Below, piece by piece: positions 24,447-32,718 of a DNA stretch of 55,932 nucleotides. Each line of letters starts with the position of its first letter. The stretch's first letter is position 1. Source of the stretch: Parafrankia elaeagni (GTDB lineage Bacteria; Actinomycetota; Actinomycetes; Frankiales; Frankiaceae); assembly GCF_000374165.1 (NCBI RefSeq), contig NZ_KB893672.1, forward strand, positions 59,070 through 115,001, given 5' to 3'. Both the position numbers and the translations under genes were made by a program. The notes under the pieces were generated by a model that saw only the letters and a list, made by a program, of their open reading frames with translations, ran no database searches and had not been told where the DNA came from.

Positions 24447-25220
24447 TCACCGCTGAACAGTCAGTAGCGGGCTGTGGGAGAGCACCGCCTCCGCGGTCCG
24501 CCGCAGCGTCGCAGACGGCCCGGTGCCCAGCTCGCCGGTCAGCCGACGGCGCAGCCGGTGGTAGTAGTCGAGTGCCTCCACCTGCCGACCGGACCGGTAC
24601 AGCGCGATCATCAACTGTTCACAGAACCGTTCCCGCAGCGGATGCATGGCGGCCAGCTCCCGCACCTCGCTGAGGATCGCCTCGTGCCGGTTCTCCACCA
24701 GCTCGAGGTCGAACAGCAGCTCCAGCGCGTCCAGCCGGGATTCCTCGTAGTGGGCTGCGGCCGCCCGGCACATCGCGCCCTCGACGGCAGCGCCCGAGAG
24801 CGGACCACACCACAGCGACAGCAGCTCCCGCAGCCGTGCGACGGCCTCGTCCCGCCGGCTGTGACACCAGCTCCGGACGTCACGCAGACCGGTCATGAAG
24901 ACAGTCGCGTCAATCTCGTCGGCCGGCGCCAGTTTCAGTCGGTAGCCGCCGCCGTGGCGGGCCACAATGCTGCCTTCGGGCCGGTCCGGCTCCAGCCGGT
25001 GGAGTTCCCGCCGTAATCGGCTCACATGGGCCTGGAGAGCGTTCCTGGCGTTTCGGGGGGCCTGCGGCCCCCACAGCTCCTCGATGAGGGTTCCTGCCGC
25101 GACTGCTGTTCCCTCGTTGATCAGCAACGTCAGCAGAAGCGCTTCCTGGCACCTTCCGCTTATGCGGCTCCGTCGGCCGTGCGCGGAGACTGCCAGTGAG
25201 CCGAGAACGGAAAAATGCAT
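24447..25220 (-). CDS. SARP-family transcriptional activator 1
   Basis: 257-aa Streptomyces antibiotic regulatory protein. An OmpR-like winged helix (about 1-95, with IEELWGPQAPRNARNALQAHVSRLR) is followed by a BTAD bacterial transcriptional activation domain (about 100-250, ending LMIALYRSGRQVEALDYYHRLR). SARPs switch on antibiotic pathways by binding direct repeats at 11- or 22-bp spacing near -35 regions; VlmI of valanimycin is one. ATG at 25,220 has AGGAG 9 nt upstream and gives the normal N-terminus MHFSVLG; the upstream start at 25,259 is less likely. Small single-domain SARP with no ATPase or TPR region. Confidence 0.94.
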   Translation of the reverse strand: MHFSVLGSLAVSAHGRRSRISGRCQEALLLTLLINEGTAVAAGTLIEELWGPQAPRNARNALQAHVSRLRRELHRLEPDRPEGSIVARHGGGYRLKLAPADEIDATVFMTGLRDVRSWCHSRRDEAVARLRELLSLWCGPLSGAAVEGAMCRAAAAHYEESRLDALELLFDLELVENRHEAILSEVRELAAMHPLRERFCEQLMIALYRSGRQVEALDYYHRLRRRLTGELGTGPSATLRRTAEAVLSHSPLLTVQR

Positions 25221-25575
25221 GGCGATCCACTCCTGCCGCGAGATCGGGATCGGATCCACGCGCGGACCCTGCGCTGCGCCACGAAACCCTGGGCTGTGGA
25301 CACGCGCTCATGGCGATGCGACTCGCCGACATGGTCGCGCCGGGTCCGGGTGATCAGCGGTTTACGCCGCCGGGTCCGACGTGACTGTCCAACTGGGTGC
25401 CGGGATCTCGCCGTGGCCTCACGATGAAATGCCGGGCACTACCGAGATGGGCAAGGGTTCCTCGCTGCTCGGCTGATGCTCATGGTGAGTGACCCGGTGC
25501 TGGGAGTCAATTGTCGGGCAGGTGATACCAATGGGGACACCAGTGGTGCACGGAACGTGGTAAAGGGTGCAGATT

Positions 25576-25605
25576 CGACTGCGACTGCGACTGCGACTGC
25601 GACTG
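25576..25605. repeat. 6-bp tandem repeat (CGACTG x5)
   Basis: Five perfect hexamers in non-coding DNA, followed by imperfect GC-rich repeats. A candidate slippage site. Confidence 0.85.
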
Positions 25606-25742
25606 GCGGCCGGCGGTCGGTGGCCGGTGGCCGGCGGTCGGCGGTCGGCGCGTGCTCACCGCGGCGCGATGGAGTGCGATGGGGTGGCGCCGGTGGTTCG
25701 CCGCTCCACGGCGCCGAGCGGCAGGTGGTCGGTTCGGACAAC

Positions 25743-25789
25743 GCCAAGCGGGCGGGAAGGGCCCTAAGCCCGTTTCCCGCCCGCTTGGC
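25743..25789 (-). terminator. Strong hairpin terminator
   Basis: Perfect 16-bp inverted repeat (25,743-25,758 with 25,774-25,789) with a 15-nt loop. It lies about 90 nt downstream of the NTF2-like gene stop, so it likely ends the exporter/NTF2 transcript. Confidence 0.8.
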
Positions 25790-25880
25790 CTGTCACCCGT
25801 TCCCCGGGCTGGCCGTCACCTGCTCCCCGGGCTGGCCATCACCTGGCCGCCGCGCCGGGAACGCCTGGCGGCCCCGGCAC

Positions 25881-26630
25881 TCAGATGCCTGGCTCGGCCC
25901 GTTCGACGAACCGGTGGCCGGCCGAGATCCGCCCGTCCGAGTCGAGCACGAGGAAGTCGAACCCGTCCGCCGCCCGCCGGCCCTCCGCCGAGCGCAGCTC
26001 CCAGTGCAGCCGCAGAACGTCGCGATGGCCGTCGGCGTCGCCGGTGCGACGGGAACGGTAACCCGCGGCGATCCGGGGGTCCGCGGCCGCGACCACCTTC
26101 TCGACGGCTGCCAGCCCGCTCGCCGTGCCGCCGGTCTCGGCGTCCACCAGCGTGCCGCCGGGCGCCCAGACGGCGGCGAGCCGCTCGCGGCGCCGTGCCT
26201 GGTCCGGCTCGTTCCACACGGCCAGGTAGCGGTCCGCCAGCTCGTTGCGCTCCACCGACGGGACTGCCGGGTTGTTGAACTGGTGGTCGATCAGAATCCG
26301 TCCCTCGTCGTCGAGAACGAGAACGTCGAAGCCGGTCGAGGCGGCCTCACCGCCGGCCGCGGGCACCATCTCCCAGCTGAACTTCACCAGGTTGCCGTGG
26401 CCGGCGAGGTCATCACCCGCGAGGAAGAGGTAGCCGCCGTCCCGCACCCACTGGGTGTGGGCCCGGCCGACCCGGCCCTCGATGGCGTCATAGCCCTGGA
26501 AGCCATAGGTCTGGACGAAGTGCTCACCCGTCGGTGCCCAGAGCTCCTCCACCGCCCGGCGACGTGCCGTGGGGTCGGGTTCGTTCCAGATCGCCATGTA
26601 CCGCTCGACCAGGTCGCGATAGTTGATCAC
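25881..26630 (-). CDS. Tandem NTF2/SnoaL-like protein
   Basis: 249-aa protein made of two consecutive NTF2-like domains (about 1-125 and 126-249). Each starts with a similar helix (RYMAIWNEPDPTARRR and RYLAVWNEPDQARRRE) and ends with an (L/I)VLD-D/S-(E/D)GRI strand followed by a His-containing segment. An internal duplication is therefore evident. The GTG start has GAGGAG/GGAG upstream. It follows the MFS gene by 150 nt on the same strand. Its first half resembles the 127-aa NTF2-like protein at 2,428-2,811. Function unknown; possibly an isomerase, a product-binding protein or a resistance protein. Confidence 0.82.
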   Translation of the reverse strand: MINYRDLVERYMAIWNEPDPTARRRAVEELWAPTGEHFVQTYGFQGYDAIEGRVGRAHTQWVRDGGYLFLAGDDLAGHGNLVKFSWEMVPAAGGEAASTGFDVLVLDDEGRILIDHQFNNPAVPSVERNELADRYLAVWNEPDQARRRERLAAVWAPGGTLVDAETGGTASGLAAVEKVVAAADPRIAAGYRSRRTGDADGHRDVLRLHWELRSAEGRRAADGFDFLVLDSDGRISAGHRFVERAEPGI

Positions 26631-26780
26631 AGGAGTCTCCTGCCCGAGATGTGGTTGATACAGAAAGCCGGCGCTGACCCGGCCGGGGCATGGGCCGGGG
26701 CGTGGCCGGGGAATGGCCGGGGAATGGTGTCAGGACCTGTCATGCGAACTGCCCGAGCCCGCCTCCCCCGAGGGGAACGG

Positions 26781-28280
26781 CTAGCGGCCACCCGCGCCGC
26801 GTGGCACCCGGGGGAGCAGCTGGACCAGCAGAGCGAGGGCGGCCCCGATGCCGATGAGGAAGAACAGGCTGGTCCGGAAGGCGTCGGTGAACGTCTCCAG
26901 GTCCGCGCCGTCGCCGATGATGTCGTAGAAGATCACGCCGATCAGCGCGACGCCGAGTGCGTTGCCGATCTGCACCCCGGTGGTCAGGACGCCGGTCGCG
27001 GAGCCGGCGTGTGCCGGGGTGATGCGGGAGATCACCGTCGCCGCCAGCGGAGCGACCGCGAGCCCCATGCCGGCACCGTCGAGGATGAGCGCCGGGATCA
27101 GCCAGCCGAGGCTCACATCGCTGCTCGCAGCGTAGAGAATGATCACCATTGCCGTCAGGGCGATCATTCGCAGCACCCCGCCCAGCGCGATGACCTGTCG
27201 GCCCAACCGGGCCGCGACGTGCCGCGCGGTCATCGAGGTGGCCATGTAGCCGCCACCGATCGCGACGAAGATGAGCCCGGCCTCCAGGGCGTCCAGCCCC
27301 CGGCCCTGCTGCACGTAGATGGCGAACACCAGGAAGAACGACGCCTGGCCGGTCCAGAAGACCACCTGGGCCAGCAGCCCCGCGGTGAACGCGCGTTCGC
27401 GGAAGAGGCTCAGGTCGATCAGGGGCGAGGCACCGCGCCGGGCTGCCGCGCGTTCGTAGACGGCGAACAGCGCGAACAGCGGCACCGCGGCGGCCAGGAG
27501 AAGCCAGGACCACAGCGGCCAGCCCTGCTCCCGGCCTTCGATCAGCGGCAGTACGACGGCGACCAGAGCCGCCGTCACGATGAACGTGCCGACGACGTCG
27601 AGCCTGGGGCGACCCGGGGCGCGGGATTCAGGCACCCACCGGGGCGCCAGCAGGATCGCCACCAGGCCGATGGGAATGTTGATGAGGAAGCAGGCCCGCC
27701 AGCCCAGCCCGAACACGTCGCCCTTGATGAGCAGGCCGCCGATCAGCTGGCCGAACACCGCCGAGATACCCATCGCCATCCCGTAGGCGTTGATGGCGCG
27801 GGCTCTCGCTTCGCCAGTGTACGTGGTGCCAAGAATGGTCAGCACCTGCGGTGACATCACCGCGGCGGCGGCGCCCTGGAGGAGCCGGGCGACTATCAGA
27901 ATTTCGACGTTGGGCGCTACACCGCAGGCTGCCGACGCCAACGTGAACACGGCCATCGCCGCGATGAAGACGCGACGCCGTCCGTAGATGTCACCCAGCC
28001 GGCCGCCCAGGATCATGCCGGAGCCGAAGGCCAGGGCATATCCGGCGATCACGAACTGCATGGCCGCCGCACTGGCCGTCAGGTCGATCTGCATGGAGGG
28101 GATGGCCACATTGACGATGAAGAAGTCCAGACCGCCCATGAATGTTCCGGTCAGGACCACCAGGAGTGTTCCGAGATGTGGCTTTGTGACCGGTGACGCA
28201 GGTGGCGAGGGTGGCGCGGGCGCCGCCGTCGGGGCGCCCGCGGCCCTGGCCGGGGCTGCGGGGTTGAAACTCGTGGTCAT
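26781..28280 (-). CDS. MFS drug/proton antiporter (DHA2-type, about 14 TMS)
   Basis: 499-aa integral membrane exporter of the major facilitator superfamily, EmrB/QacA-like. Diagnostic features are GGLDFFIVNVAIPSM in TMS 1, the loop 2-3 motif GGRLGDIYGRRR (motif A), and RLLQGAAAAVMSPQVL (motif B region). Its length and hydrophobic segments fit 14 TMS. ATG at 28,280 is 8 nt after GAGGAG; a GTG at 28,289 is possible. The N-terminus is an Ala/Pro-rich cytoplasmic leader. It probably exports the cluster product and gives self-resistance; VlmF is the comparable MFS in the valanimycin cluster. Confidence 0.94.
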   Translation of the reverse strand: MTTSFNPAAPARAAGAPTAAPAPPSPPASPVTKPHLGTLLVVLTGTFMGGLDFFIVNVAIPSMQIDLTASAAAMQFVIAGYALAFGSGMILGGRLGDIYGRRRVFIAAMAVFTLASAACGVAPNVEILIVARLLQGAAAAVMSPQVLTILGTTYTGEARARAINAYGMAMGISAVFGQLIGGLLIKGDVFGLGWRACFLINIPIGLVAILLAPRWVPESRAPGRPRLDVVGTFIVTAALVAVVLPLIEGREQGWPLWSWLLLAAAVPLFALFAVYERAAARRGASPLIDLSLFRERAFTAGLLAQVVFWTGQASFFLVFAIYVQQGRGLDALEAGLIFVAIGGGYMATSMTARHVAARLGRQVIALGGVLRMIALTAMVIILYAASSDVSLGWLIPALILDGAGMGLAVAPLAATVISRITPAHAGSATGVLTTGVQIGNALGVALIGVIFYDIIGDGADLETFTDAFRTSLFFLIGIGAALALLVQLLPRVPRGAGGR

Positions 28281-29021
28281 CGAGGGCACTCCTCATCGAC
28301 AGGACCATTCGCCGGTCGAACCAGATCGGAACTGGCTCGGGGGAACGATCCATGGCCGGCCGCAGGCTCGTCAATTACCTGCGAGGTAAGCGAACGGCGC
28401 GACGGAGCGGTCGTCCGAGCGTCTGAAGCAACTGCATCCGCGGGTGCCGCTGCAGGAGATGGTGCTCGAGGCAGATGCAAGGGTGCAAAGCGTCGACGCG
28501 GTCGGGCCCGAGCGGTGCGGGCCGGGAAACCGCAGGTATCGAGAGCGGCGGCCGGGCACGTGACCGACGGCATGCCGAAACCGGTGGCGGAATTACCTGT
28601 CCTTCGCAGGTGGTCGATCGACATCCGTGCCCGCTGAGACCGCTGGTCATTCCGCTCGTCAGTACCCCGTCACGGCGATGTCAGGCCTACTATTCAATGT
28701 GTATAGCTGGTTACGGATAGCTACTGTTGGTCGAGTGGTGATCCGGGCGGCGTCCTGTGGACGAACCGACTGGGAGGAGGTGGCGCGGACTGCCGCAAAG
28801 CCTGTCGGCGAGAAGACACCAACGCTGGGGGAATCGTTGTCATTATCGATGTCGTCGCGATCGCGGCGAAGCAGGTCGGACCTTCGTGTCGGTCAGCAGG
28901 TCATCCATGGTCGGGAGAACCTTGTGGCGCCGCAACAGGTATTTCGAGAACGTCCCGGCTGCCCACGGCGATCTCGCCGTTCATCCCATCGTCCCGCAGT
29001 GCTTCACGGGTAGTAGAGAAG
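28281..29021. promoter_or_regulatory. Long divergent regulatory region between MFS exporter and SARP 2
   Basis: 741 nt without a credible gene, noticeably less GC-rich around 28,688-28,735 than the surrounding sequence. A TACTAT hexamer (28,688-28,693) could be a -10 box for the SARP 2 direction, but no good -35 lies 17 nt upstream. The size suggests several binding sites for regulators of export and pathway activation. Confidence 0.4.
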
Positions 29022-29918
29022 ATGCTGATCTTTCGTGTTCTGGGCCCACTCGAGATCGAGACTTCAACTCGGATTGTTCGTCCGACCGGATCTCTGCAGC
29101 GGACCCTTCTCCTCACCCTGTTGACCGGCACTCAGCGCCTGGTCGGCACCGGTACGCTGATCGACGAGCTGTGGAACGGCCAGCATCCGGACCGGGTGGA
29201 GAATGCCCTGCAGGCGCATATCAGCAGGCTCCGGCAGAAACTGGCCGCGCTGGAACCCGACGCGGCCACGTCCCGGCTCGTCGCCCACTCCAGTGGCTAC
29301 GAGCTCGTTGTCGGCGAAGGCGAACTGGATGCCGAGATCTTCGCGAACGCCCTGACGGATATTCGTGCCCGGCAGAGCGGCACGCCGCCTGCGGTGACCG
29401 CCGAGGCGCTGCAGGATGCCCTCGGGCTCTGGCGCGGCCCGATGTTCGGAGCGGCCCGCGGCGGCCCCCGCTGCCGCGCGGCCTCCGCACGGTACGAGGA
29501 GCTACGGCAGGGCGCCCTCGAATCGCTGATCGACTGCGAACTGCAGTGTGGCGAGCATGCGAGGACCATCCCCCTGCTCCGGGACCTGCTGCGGGAACAC
29601 CCGTTCCAGGAACGATTCAGCCAGCAGCTCATGATCGCGCTGTACCGGTGCGGCCGACAGGCGGAGGCGCTCGACGTCTACCGAGCGCTGCGGTTCCGGC
29701 TGATGGACGAACTGGGCCTCGAACCCTCCCCGAGAATGCGTGACTACGAACGCGCCATCCTCGAGCAGGATCCGATGCTCGGCCGGCCAGCGCAGGTGCA
29801 CGTCGCCGGTCCGGTGCCCGCCGCCGAGGGGCAGGCCCAGCCCGCTGTCCGCCCGGGCGGCGTCCTCGGCAAGAACCTGCTGCGCGCTTTGGGCCGGGAA
29901 CCATCGATCGCCGGCTGA
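29022..29918 (+). CDS. SARP-family transcriptional activator 2
   Basis: 298-aa SARP. The winged-helix DNA-binding domain (about 1-95, with IDELWNGQHPDRVENALQAH) is followed by a BTAD domain (about 100-255, ending LMIALYRCGRQAEALDVYRA). The last 40 residues are a Pro/Ala-rich tail. It is clearly paralogous to SARP 1 across both domains. ATG has GAGAAG close upstream. It is divergent from the MFS exporter across a 741-nt regulatory region and marks the right edge of the cluster. Two SARPs may act in series or on different operons. Confidence 0.94.
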   Translation: MLIFRVLGPLEIETSTRIVRPTGSLQRTLLLTLLTGTQRLVGTGTLIDELWNGQHPDRVENALQAHISRLRQKLAALEPDAATSRLVAHSSGYELVVGEGELDAEIFANALTDIRARQSGTPPAVTAEALQDALGLWRGPMFGAARGGPRCRAASARYEELRQGALESLIDCELQCGEHARTIPLLRDLLREHPFQERFSQQLMIALYRCGRQAEALDVYRALRFRLMDELGLEPSPRMRDYERAILEQDPMLGRPAQVHVAGPVPAAEGQAQPAVRPGGVLGKNLLRALGREPSIAG

Positions 29919-29938
29919 TCGCCGGCTGATCGCCGGCT
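29906..29938. repeat. 11-bp tandem repeat, three copies
   Basis: GATCGCCGGCT three times, with a fourth partial copy. It covers the stop codon of SARP 2. Confidence 0.85.
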
Positions 29939-30045
29939 GATCGCGGGACAGGGCTCGGGCCACTCCGCCGGTTTCGTTCCGCGCGTAGATCGAAAACCCT
30001 ACGCTCGGCGATGGCGATCGTCAGGGCAGCGAGTGAGGAGGCACG

Positions 30046-30822
30046 GTGACCACACCGGACCGGGTGCGCGTGGGCAGGGGCAGCTGGCCGAGGGACGGTT
30101 ACGGGGGCACCATCGACGCCGCGGGAACCGGTTTCGGCCCCTACTACGGGATCGGTGCCGGCGAACGGGCTCCCGAGGGTGGCAGCCAGGATGACCTCGA
30201 GGCTGTGCGGGCCGCGGTGAGGGCGATCCAGCGGGCGTTGAACTGGCACAGCGGCCCGGGTACCCCGATCCCGGCGGACGGCCGGTTCGGCGAGCGGACG
30301 AAAGCCGCGGTCGTCGCCTTCCAGCAGCACAGACAGCCGGCCATCAACCAGGACATGTTCTTCGCCGCCAGCGAGCGGAACCCGCCCGGTCTCGTGCACA
30401 AGGAGACCTCGTACGCGCTGTTCATGCCGATCGCCGACCGTTACGCCATCAAGTACACCGTTCCGCGGGGACTGCTGCGGGGCGTGACGGCGCTGGAGAG
30501 CAACTGGGACCCCGGCGCCGTCGGCTACTGGACCAACTCCGACTTCGGGCTCTGCCAGTGGAACACCACCCTGCCGGGCGTGACCAGGGACCAGGCACTC
30601 GATCCGTACTGGGCCCTGGATTCGACGGCCAGGGCGATGCGTGAACGGTACGACTCCGATCGATGGGCCCACAACTGGACGTATGTCATCGTCGCCCACA
30701 ACGTGCCCACGTGGGCCGCCGAATGGGCGCAGGGCAAGCTCTCGGCCGCGAACCCCGACGACCAGCCGAAGCTGGACCGCATGACCGGCTATCTGACCAA
30801 CGTCCTCGCCCGGACCTGGTGA
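30046..30822 (+). CDS. Peptidoglycan-binding and lytic-transglycosylase-like protein
   Basis: 258-aa protein. About residues 50-110 form a peptidoglycan-binding-domain-1-like module (AVRAIQRALNWHSGPG, DGRFGERTKAAVVAFQQH). About 130-255 form a lysozyme/SLT-like domain with the candidate catalytic Glu in GVTALESNWDPGAVGY and the later DFGLCQWN. Such enzymes cleave glycan strands. No signal peptide or membrane segment is visible, which is odd for a wall enzyme; secretion by a non-classical route, or a phage-type origin, is possible. GTG start with GAGGAGG upstream. No link to the biosynthetic cluster. Confidence 0.8.
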   Translation: MTTPDRVRVGRGSWPRDGYGGTIDAAGTGFGPYYGIGAGERAPEGGSQDDLEAVRAAVRAIQRALNWHSGPGTPIPADGRFGERTKAAVVAFQQHRQPAINQDMFFAASERNPPGLVHKETSYALFMPIADRYAIKYTVPRGLLRGVTALESNWDPGAVGYWTNSDFGLCQWNTTLPGVTRDQALDPYWALDSTARAMRERYDSDRWAHNWTYVIVAHNVPTWAAEWAQGKLSAANPDDQPKLDRMTGYLTNVLARTW

Positions 30823-30852
30823 CGGCCCACGGCTCCGCCGGCGGGACCAGCC

Positions 30853-30900
30853 CAGCCGTGGGTGCGGACAGGCTGGTGCTGTTGTCCGCACCCACGGCTG
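30853..30900. terminator. Bidirectional terminator between convergent genes
   Basis: Perfect 18-bp inverted repeat (30,853-30,870 with 30,883-30,900) with a 12-nt loop, placed between the convergent transglycosylase-like and nitroreductase-family genes. Confidence 0.8.
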
Positions 30901-30938
30901 AGCGGTATGCCCGGTCCCTGCCTCTCGGTCCCTGTCTC

Positions 30939-31358
30939 TCAGACGCGCTCGAGAACGACCACGGGGATCGTCCGTGCCGTCTTCGTCTGGTAGTCGTCGT
31001 AGTCGGGCCAGGCCTCGACCATCCTGGCCCACATCGCCGGCTTCTCCTCCGGTGTGGCGACCCGGGCCCGGGCGGCGAAGCGCTCGCCCCTGATCTGGAC
31101 CTCGACGAGCGGGTCGGCCTGCAGGTTGAGGAACCAGGCCGGCGGCTCCGGTGCGCCCCCCTTCGAGGCGACGACGAGGTAGGCGTCCTCCCAGGGCTGG
31201 AAGATCAGCGCATTGGTGCGGGGCAGACCGGACGAGCGCCCCGTGGTGAACAGCAGCAGGATCGTCGTGCCGTTGCGCCAGTGGTACCCGTCGCGCCCGT
31301 CGGTCTCGAGGTAGCGCTCCACATGGGGAGCTCCGTGCAGTTCGATCGCAGACGTCAT
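30939..31358 (-). CDS. Deazaflavin (F420)-dependent nitroreductase-family protein
   Basis: 139-aa split-barrel protein of the DDN/F420H2-dependent reductase family. It has TTILLLFTTGRSSGLPRTNAL, then DAYLVVASKGGAPEPPAWFLNLQADP and VEVQIRGERFAARARVA, the family's central stretch. Members reduce nitro groups, quinones or enones using F420H2. Single gene with an ATG start, and a large perfect inverted repeat immediately upstream (31,365-31,411). Substrate unknown. Confidence 0.92.
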   Translation of the reverse strand: MTSAIELHGAPHVERYLETDGRDGYHWRNGTTILLLFTTGRSSGLPRTNALIFQPWEDAYLVVASKGGAPEPPAWFLNLQADPLVEVQIRGERFAARARVATPEEKPAMWARMVEAWPDYDDYQTKTARTIPVVVLERV

Positions 31359-31704
31359 GTGCCCCAGTCTGCCCGGGGCGGCGGACGCCGAACGCCGCCC
31401 CGGGCAGACTGCCCCGACCGGGCGCGCCGCGGCGGCGTTGACGAAGCCGGGTCCGCACGCCGTCCACGGCGGGCTCGGGCTCGGCCAGCCGCCTATCTGC
31501 GACTGTTTGTGCAGACCAGCCTCGGGTAGGGAATGTCCCGGGGGATTCAGAGTTCAGGCCGGAAGATCTGGAGTGTTCCAGGTGAAGGTCTGGAGTGTTC
31601 CGGGGAAAATCGGCCGAAAAATGGTGTCGGGAGAAGCCGGGGCCGATTATCTGTCTCACCCCGCAGTGCCGCGAGAAGGGTGACGCACGAGAAGGGTGAC
31701 AACA
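31359..31704. other. Divergent intergenic region with hairpin and direct repeats
   Basis: Contains the inverted repeat at 31,365-31,411. It also has two TCTGGAGTGTTCC direct repeats (31,567-31,579 and 31,589-31,601) exactly 22 bp apart, and a 16-bp tandem duplication carrying GAGAAGGGTGAC (31,672-31,700) that duplicates the ribosome-binding site of the next gene. No gene seen. Confidence 0.6.
31365..31411. promoter_or_regulatory. Perfect 19-bp inverted repeat upstream of nitroreductase-family gene
   Basis: Arms 31,365-31,383 and 31,393-31,411 with a 9-nt loop, starting 7 nt upstream of the start codon at 31,358. In this position it would sit in the 5' leader or overlap the promoter, so it is more likely an operator or leader hairpin than a terminator. 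Confidence 0.6.
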
Positions 31705-32250
31705 GTGACGATTGGTCCGGTCCAACTGCTTGTGCTGGGATTCGATCATCCTGATTTCCATGGCGAGATAATCGAGGAACTGGAACGCCTCCGAGAGAAC
31801 GATGCCGTGCGTGTGATCGATTCTCTGGCCGTCTACAAGGATGCTGACGGAGACGTCGAGGTGGAGCACCTGAGCAACCTGTCCGAGGACGAGGCGATCG
31901 AACTCGGCAGCAAGGTGGGGGCGCTCGTCGGGCTCGCCATCGAGGGTGAGGACAACACGCAGGAAGGTGCTCCCGCCGGCCCCGGCGCCTCGGCGGCCGG
32001 AGAGCAGGCGCCCGCGGACGAACAGATGTGGGACGTCATCGCCGATATTCCGAAGGACTCTGCGGCCGCGCTCGTTCTCCTTGAGCATCGCTGGGCCGTT
32101 CCCCTGCGTGACGCCATCGCGCGGTCGGGCGGGTTCCGTCTCGGCGACGGCTTCGTCGATCCGTTCGATCTCGTCGAGATCGGGCTGCTCGCGGCCGAGG
32201 AGGCGCCCGACCTGCGCGCGATGGAGAGCGCGGGCAGCAGGAGTTCGTGA
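31705..32250 (+). CDS. DUF6325-like protein
   Basis: 181-aa soluble acidic protein of a family I recognise as DUF6325-like (formerly grouped with DUF1269-type proteins). It starts TIGPVQLLVLGFDHPDFHGE, has AVRVIDSLAVYKDADGD, and a C-terminal region LVLLEHRWAVPLRDAIARSG. Start is uncertain: GTG at 31,705 has GAAGG 9 nt upstream and is preferred; GTG at 31,696 is in frame. Proteins of this kind often neighbour SHOCT-type or small basic proteins, and here a 28-aa Arg-rich ORF follows. Function unknown, possibly stress- or envelope-related. Confidence 0.8.
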   Translation: MTIGPVQLLVLGFDHPDFHGEIIEELERLRENDAVRVIDSLAVYKDADGDVEVEHLSNLSEDEAIELGSKVGALVGLAIEGEDNTQEGAPAGPGASAAGEQAPADEQMWDVIADIPKDSAAALVLLEHRWAVPLRDAIARSGGFRLGDGFVDPFDLVEIGLLAAEEAPDLRAMESAGSRSS

Positions 32251-32294
32251 GCGCAACAGGAGTTCGTGAGTGCAACAGGAGTTCGTGAGCACAG
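32238..32294. repeat. 19-bp tandem repeat, three copies
   Basis: Units beginning CAGGAGTTCGTGAG. The first contains the stop codon of the DUF6325-like gene. Each copy carries an AGGAG ribosome-binding-site-like core. Confidence 0.85.
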
Positions 32295-32331
32295 CCGAGT
32301 GAGCACCGCCGCGAACGAGGAGGCAGACATC

Positions 32332-32418
32332 ATGTTCGGATCTCGCCGGGTCGCCCGCCGTACCTCCCGCCGTACCGCCCGCCGGACGTCGCGCAGGGTC
32401 GGCCGCCGACGCATCTGA
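32332..32418 (+). CDS. 28-aa arginine-rich peptide
   Basis: ATG at 32,332 has GAGGAGG 8-9 nt upstream. It encodes MFGSRRVARRTSRRTARR plus ten more residues, mostly Arg with Thr/Ser/Val, net charge above +10. It lies 81 nt after the DUF6325-like gene and is followed by a textbook terminator, so the two look like one operon. The sequence could bind nucleic acid or membrane. No family assigned; too short for homology judgement. Confidence 0.65.
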   Translation: MFGSRRVARRTSRRTARRTSRRVGRRRI

Positions 32419-32492
32419 GCCGGCCTGCCGCGAGGGGCGGGCGCCGCCCGGTCCTTCTCGGGGCCCAGGGCGGCCAGGGGCTGGCCACACGG

Positions 32493-32532
32493 AGGCCCGC
32501 ACCGGTGTTCGCGCACCGGTGCGGGCCTTTTT
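32493..32532 (+). terminator. Rho-independent terminator
   Basis: Perfect 15-bp stem (32,493-32,507 with 32,514-32,528), 6-nt loop and a run of five T. The clearest intrinsic terminator in the window; it ends the DUF6325-like/Arg-rich peptide transcript. Confidence 0.92.
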
Positions 32533-32718
32533 CCCTGCGCCGGGGGTGCTCCTCCGCAGTCGGCCACCCCCGCCGGCGTAGGGCCCTGAACGGCCGGGTG
32601 CGCGCGGCCGTACGCCTGGACTGACGGCGAGAAACACGCAGGGAGGAGCTGCCTGACCGCAGCGGGGCGAACGTCGGCGCGCATAGCGGCACGGGGACGG
32701 CGCCGTCCCCGTGCCGAG

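Larger units (their letters stand above)
25221..25880. other. Non-coding region upstream of SARP 1
   Basis: 660 nt with no convincing gene. It contains five tandem CGACTG units (25,576-25,605) running into CGG/TGGCC-rich repeats to about 25,650, and a strong terminator (25,743-25,789). The half next to SARP 1 should hold its promoter, but no clear -35/-10 pair was identified. Confidence 0.5.

Noticed and set aside
25576..25650. CRISPR-like array from the repeated units
   Set aside because: Units are 6-15 bp and contiguous, with no spacers and no cas genes.
25476..27854. A 792-codon plus-strand frame covering the NTF2-like and MFS genes
   Set aside because: Antisense shadow; the opposite strand has clear MFS and NTF2-like proteins.
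28627..29013. A 128-aa plus-strand frame upstream of SARP 2
   Set aside because: No ribosome-binding site, no domain, Ser/Arg-rich composition unlike the neighbouring genes.
32688..32715. Perfect 28-bp palindrome as an origin or attachment site
   Set aside because: It sits between two terminators in a convergent gap, with no integrase, replication gene or second copy in the window.
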